Positions 62,230 through 64,000 of a stretch of DNA of 64,000 bases are shown here, piece after piece. Source of the stretch: Clostridium_I sp963725425 (GTDB lineage: Bacteria > Bacillota > Clostridia > Clostridiales > Clostridiaceae); NCBI GenBank assembly GCA_963725425.1, contig CAVRYJ010000045.1:248001-312000 (forward strand). The letters run 5' to 3'. Below the pieces are notes generated by a model. The model ran no database searches. It was not told the DNA's origin and saw nothing but the letters and a program-made list of their open reading frames with translations. Made by a program: the position numbers and the translations under genes. Every line of letters begins with the position of its first letter. Position 1 is the first letter of the stretch.

Positions 62230-63867
62230 ATGAAAGATTTCATAGCATTAAAGTTTCTAGATAGATTTAAAGGTCTATTTGAAAAAATGGGCATCGATTA
62301 CAATGTAATGAGAAGAATTGTTCAAATAAAGTTAATTATGGATGGCAGAAGAGTTCCAACAATTATTAATAGTTCATCTAGGAGAAAAAAAACTGAAGGA
62401 GATTCAAATAAAAATTTATTTAAAACCTCACTTATTATATATTTTTTTATTGGGCTTGTATTTCTGCCATTTATTTTGATGGGGAAAAATTATATTTTTC
62501 AAATGTCCTTTGTATTTGGATTCTTAATATTTCTTCTTATGACTACTTTGATATCAGATTTTTCTTCTGTGTTTTTAGATATTAGAGATAAAAACATTAT
62601 TTTTTCAAAACCGGTGCGAAATATAACTTTAAGTGCAGCAAAATTTATTCACATATTAATTTATATGGTTTCAATCACCTTTTCATTGTCAGCAATAGGG
62701 CTTACTGCTTCTTTGATTAGTCACGGAGTATTGTTTTTCTTAATATTTTTAATTGAAATAATTTTTATAGATATATTTGTTGTAGTTTTATCAGCGCTAA
62801 TATATTTATTTATACTAAGGTTTTTTGATGGAGAAAAATTAAAGGATATAATTAATTATGTACAAATTATTTTAACTATGACAATAACAATAGGTTATCA
62901 ATTTATAGGTAGAATATTTAATATTGTAGGATATAAGGTAGTTTATGTTCCTAAATGGTGGCAATATTTTATTATTCCAATGTGGTTTTCAGCACCATTT
63001 GAATTAATAAATAATGGTAACACTAAGATATATTTCGTAATATTAACAGCTCTAGCAATTGCTATACCTATAATAGCTATAATTATTTATATTAAGCTTC
63101 TACCAACTTTTGAAAGAAATTTACAAAAATTAAATAATAACTATTCCAAAAATAAGAATGAAAACCATAAATTTATTAATGTAATATCTAAAATAATATG
63201 TTCTACAAAAGTTGAAAAAGTATTTTTTGAATTTTGCTGTGATATGATGAAAAACGAAAGAAATTTCAAATTAAAAGTTTATCCATCTTTAGGGTTTTCT
63301 ATTATATTTCCTTTTATATTTTTGATTAGCGATCTTAGAGATGAAGGTTTTTCGAGCCTGGCATCAAGTAAGCAATATTTAAGCATATATTTGTGTGCTT
63401 TAATGCTTCCCAGTGTAATAATGATGATAAAATATTCAGAAAAATATAAAGGAGCGTGGATATATAAAGTAACACCGCTTGCTGAAACTTCTGATATTTA
63501 TAAGGGGATTTTTAAAGCAGCCATTGTGAAATTGATTTCACCAATATATTTTGTTGAGTGTTTGATTTTTATTGTTATTTTTGGAATGCGAATAATTCCG
63601 GATTTAATATTAATATTTTTAATTTTGCTAATTTATGTTGTTATTTGCTTTAGATTATTTAAGAAGGCTTTGCCATTTTCAGAAGCTTATGGAACTGGAG
63701 GACAAGGAGAAGGTATGATAATTATACCTATGATGATCATGCTTGGAGTTATGGCTGTAATACACTTTTTTGCCACAACTGTGCAATATGGAGTGATTAT
63801 TTATATAATAATAGCATTATTAATAAATGTTTTCGCTTGGAAAAAGGCATTTAAGATTGAAATATAA
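62230..63867 (+). CDS. ABC-2-type transporter permease
   Basis: 545 residues from ATG 62230 with AGAGGTG upstream, 4 bp after the ATPase gene. A cytoplasmic N-terminus (about 1-70) and about 12 membrane spans in two groups, separated by a hydrophilic stretch near 300-345 (LLPTFERNLQKLNNNYSKNKNENHK). This topology fits large ABC exporter permeases linked to a CcmA-type ATPase. The substrate (antimicrobial, lipid or peptide) is unknown. The last 133 bp of the window after it contain no gene. Confidence 0.85.
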   Translation: MKDFIALKFLDRFKGLFEKMGIDYNVMRRIVQIKLIMDGRRVPTIINSSSRRKKTEGDSNKNLFKTSLIIYFFIGLVFLPFILMGKNYIFQMSFVFGFLIFLLMTTLISDFSSVFLDIRDKNIIFSKPVRNITLSAAKFIHILIYMVSITFSLSAIGLTASLISHGVLFFLIFLIEIIFIDIFVVVLSALIYLFILRFFDGEKLKDIINYVQIILTMTITIGYQFIGRIFNIVGYKVVYVPKWWQYFIIPMWFSAPFELINNGNTKIYFVILTALAIAIPIIAIIIYIKLLPTFERNLQKLNNNYSKNKNENHKFINVISKIICSTKVEKVFFEFCCDMMKNERNFKLKVYPSLGFSIIFPFIFLISDLRDEGFSSLASSKQYLSIYLCALMLPSVIMMIKYSEKYKGAWIYKVTPLAETSDIYKGIFKAAIVKLISPIYFVECLIFIVIFGMRIIPDLILIFLILLIYVVICFRLFKKALPFSEAYGTGGQGEGMIIIPMMIMLGVMAVIHFFATTVQYGVIIYIIIALLINVFAWKKAFKIEI

Positions 63868-64000
63868 TATATGCCCTTCTAATGTTATAAAACATATTAA
63901 TAATAATTATCGAATGATAATATAAATTCAATGCATAAACATAAAAGTATAAAAAGCATTGACACATCTGAATTTTGCGTATATTATAAAAATATAAGAT

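Overview
The window is AT-rich, gene-dense DNA from a spore-forming anaerobic Firmicute, most likely Clostridium sensu stricto. Supporting signs are strong AGGAGG-type ribosome sites with many TTG/GTG starts, a GerS-like germination lipoprotein next to alr, a Spo0E-type phosphatase, a DUF1540 protein, the [FeFe]-hydrogenase maturase HydG, and gene order shared with Bacillus/Clostridium (acpS-nnr-lipoprotein-alr-mazEF; yitT-ftsEX-ctpB-PDZ-uvrBA; murB-rapZ-yvcK-whiA; dnaE-pfkA-pyk). I see no tRNA, rRNA or CRISPR array.

Layout. 1-2 kb: end of an amino-acid permease and a GABA-type aminotransferase. 2.1-12.8 kb: two identical 1344-bp IS3-family copies in direct orientation. Between them lie a moxR/DUF58/DUF4129 operon, a decayed biotin locus (bioY and a headless bioB), hydG with its TM1266-type partner, and a small unknown gene. 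13-17.6 kb: acpS, nnrDE, gerS-like, alr, mazEF. 17.9-23.4 kb: yitT, ftsEX, ctpB and a MinJ-like PDZ membrane protein. 23.6-28.3 kb: accessory genes (LysR, unknown, Ere-like lipoprotein, WYL regulator, zinc ribbon). 28.5-39.1 kb: uvrBA behind a LexA box, then FHA-rodA-PBP (elongation or division machinery), a YdjM-like hydrolase and uvrC. 39.2-44.7 kb: murB, rapZ, yvcK, whiA and a CBS-HotDog regulator. 44.7-51.0 kb: dnaE, pfkA, pyk. 51.2-64 kb: DUF1540, rlmD, then a region of gene debris (53.1-54.4 kb), an ECF sigma/anti-sigma pair, a methyltransferase, a PAS-GGDEF-HD-GYP c-di-GMP protein, an XRE regulator, Spo0E, and an ABC exporter.

Three things stand out. (1) Short tandem arrays with a strict 7-bp period but different unit sequences (GTGACAA, GTTAAGA, CTGGTAT, TTGACAA, GGGAGAA) sit at gene 3' ends. 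They are often in inverted pairs, sometimes form the last codons of proteins, and are the target of both IS insertions (4-bp duplication CAAG). (2) A separate palindromic repeat of about 55 bp, with ends like AGATGCCTAA and a core like AGTATGCTAGTC, recurs between genes. (3) Ten single-base indels, nearly all in homopolymers, break nine otherwise intact genes. Several of these are conserved (rodA, a class B PBP, rlmD). Restoring one base per site gives full-length proteins. This looks more like sequencing or assembly error than decay, and must be settled before any of them is called a pseudogene. By contrast, bioB, the AraC fragments and the TIM-barrel fragment are truly truncated.
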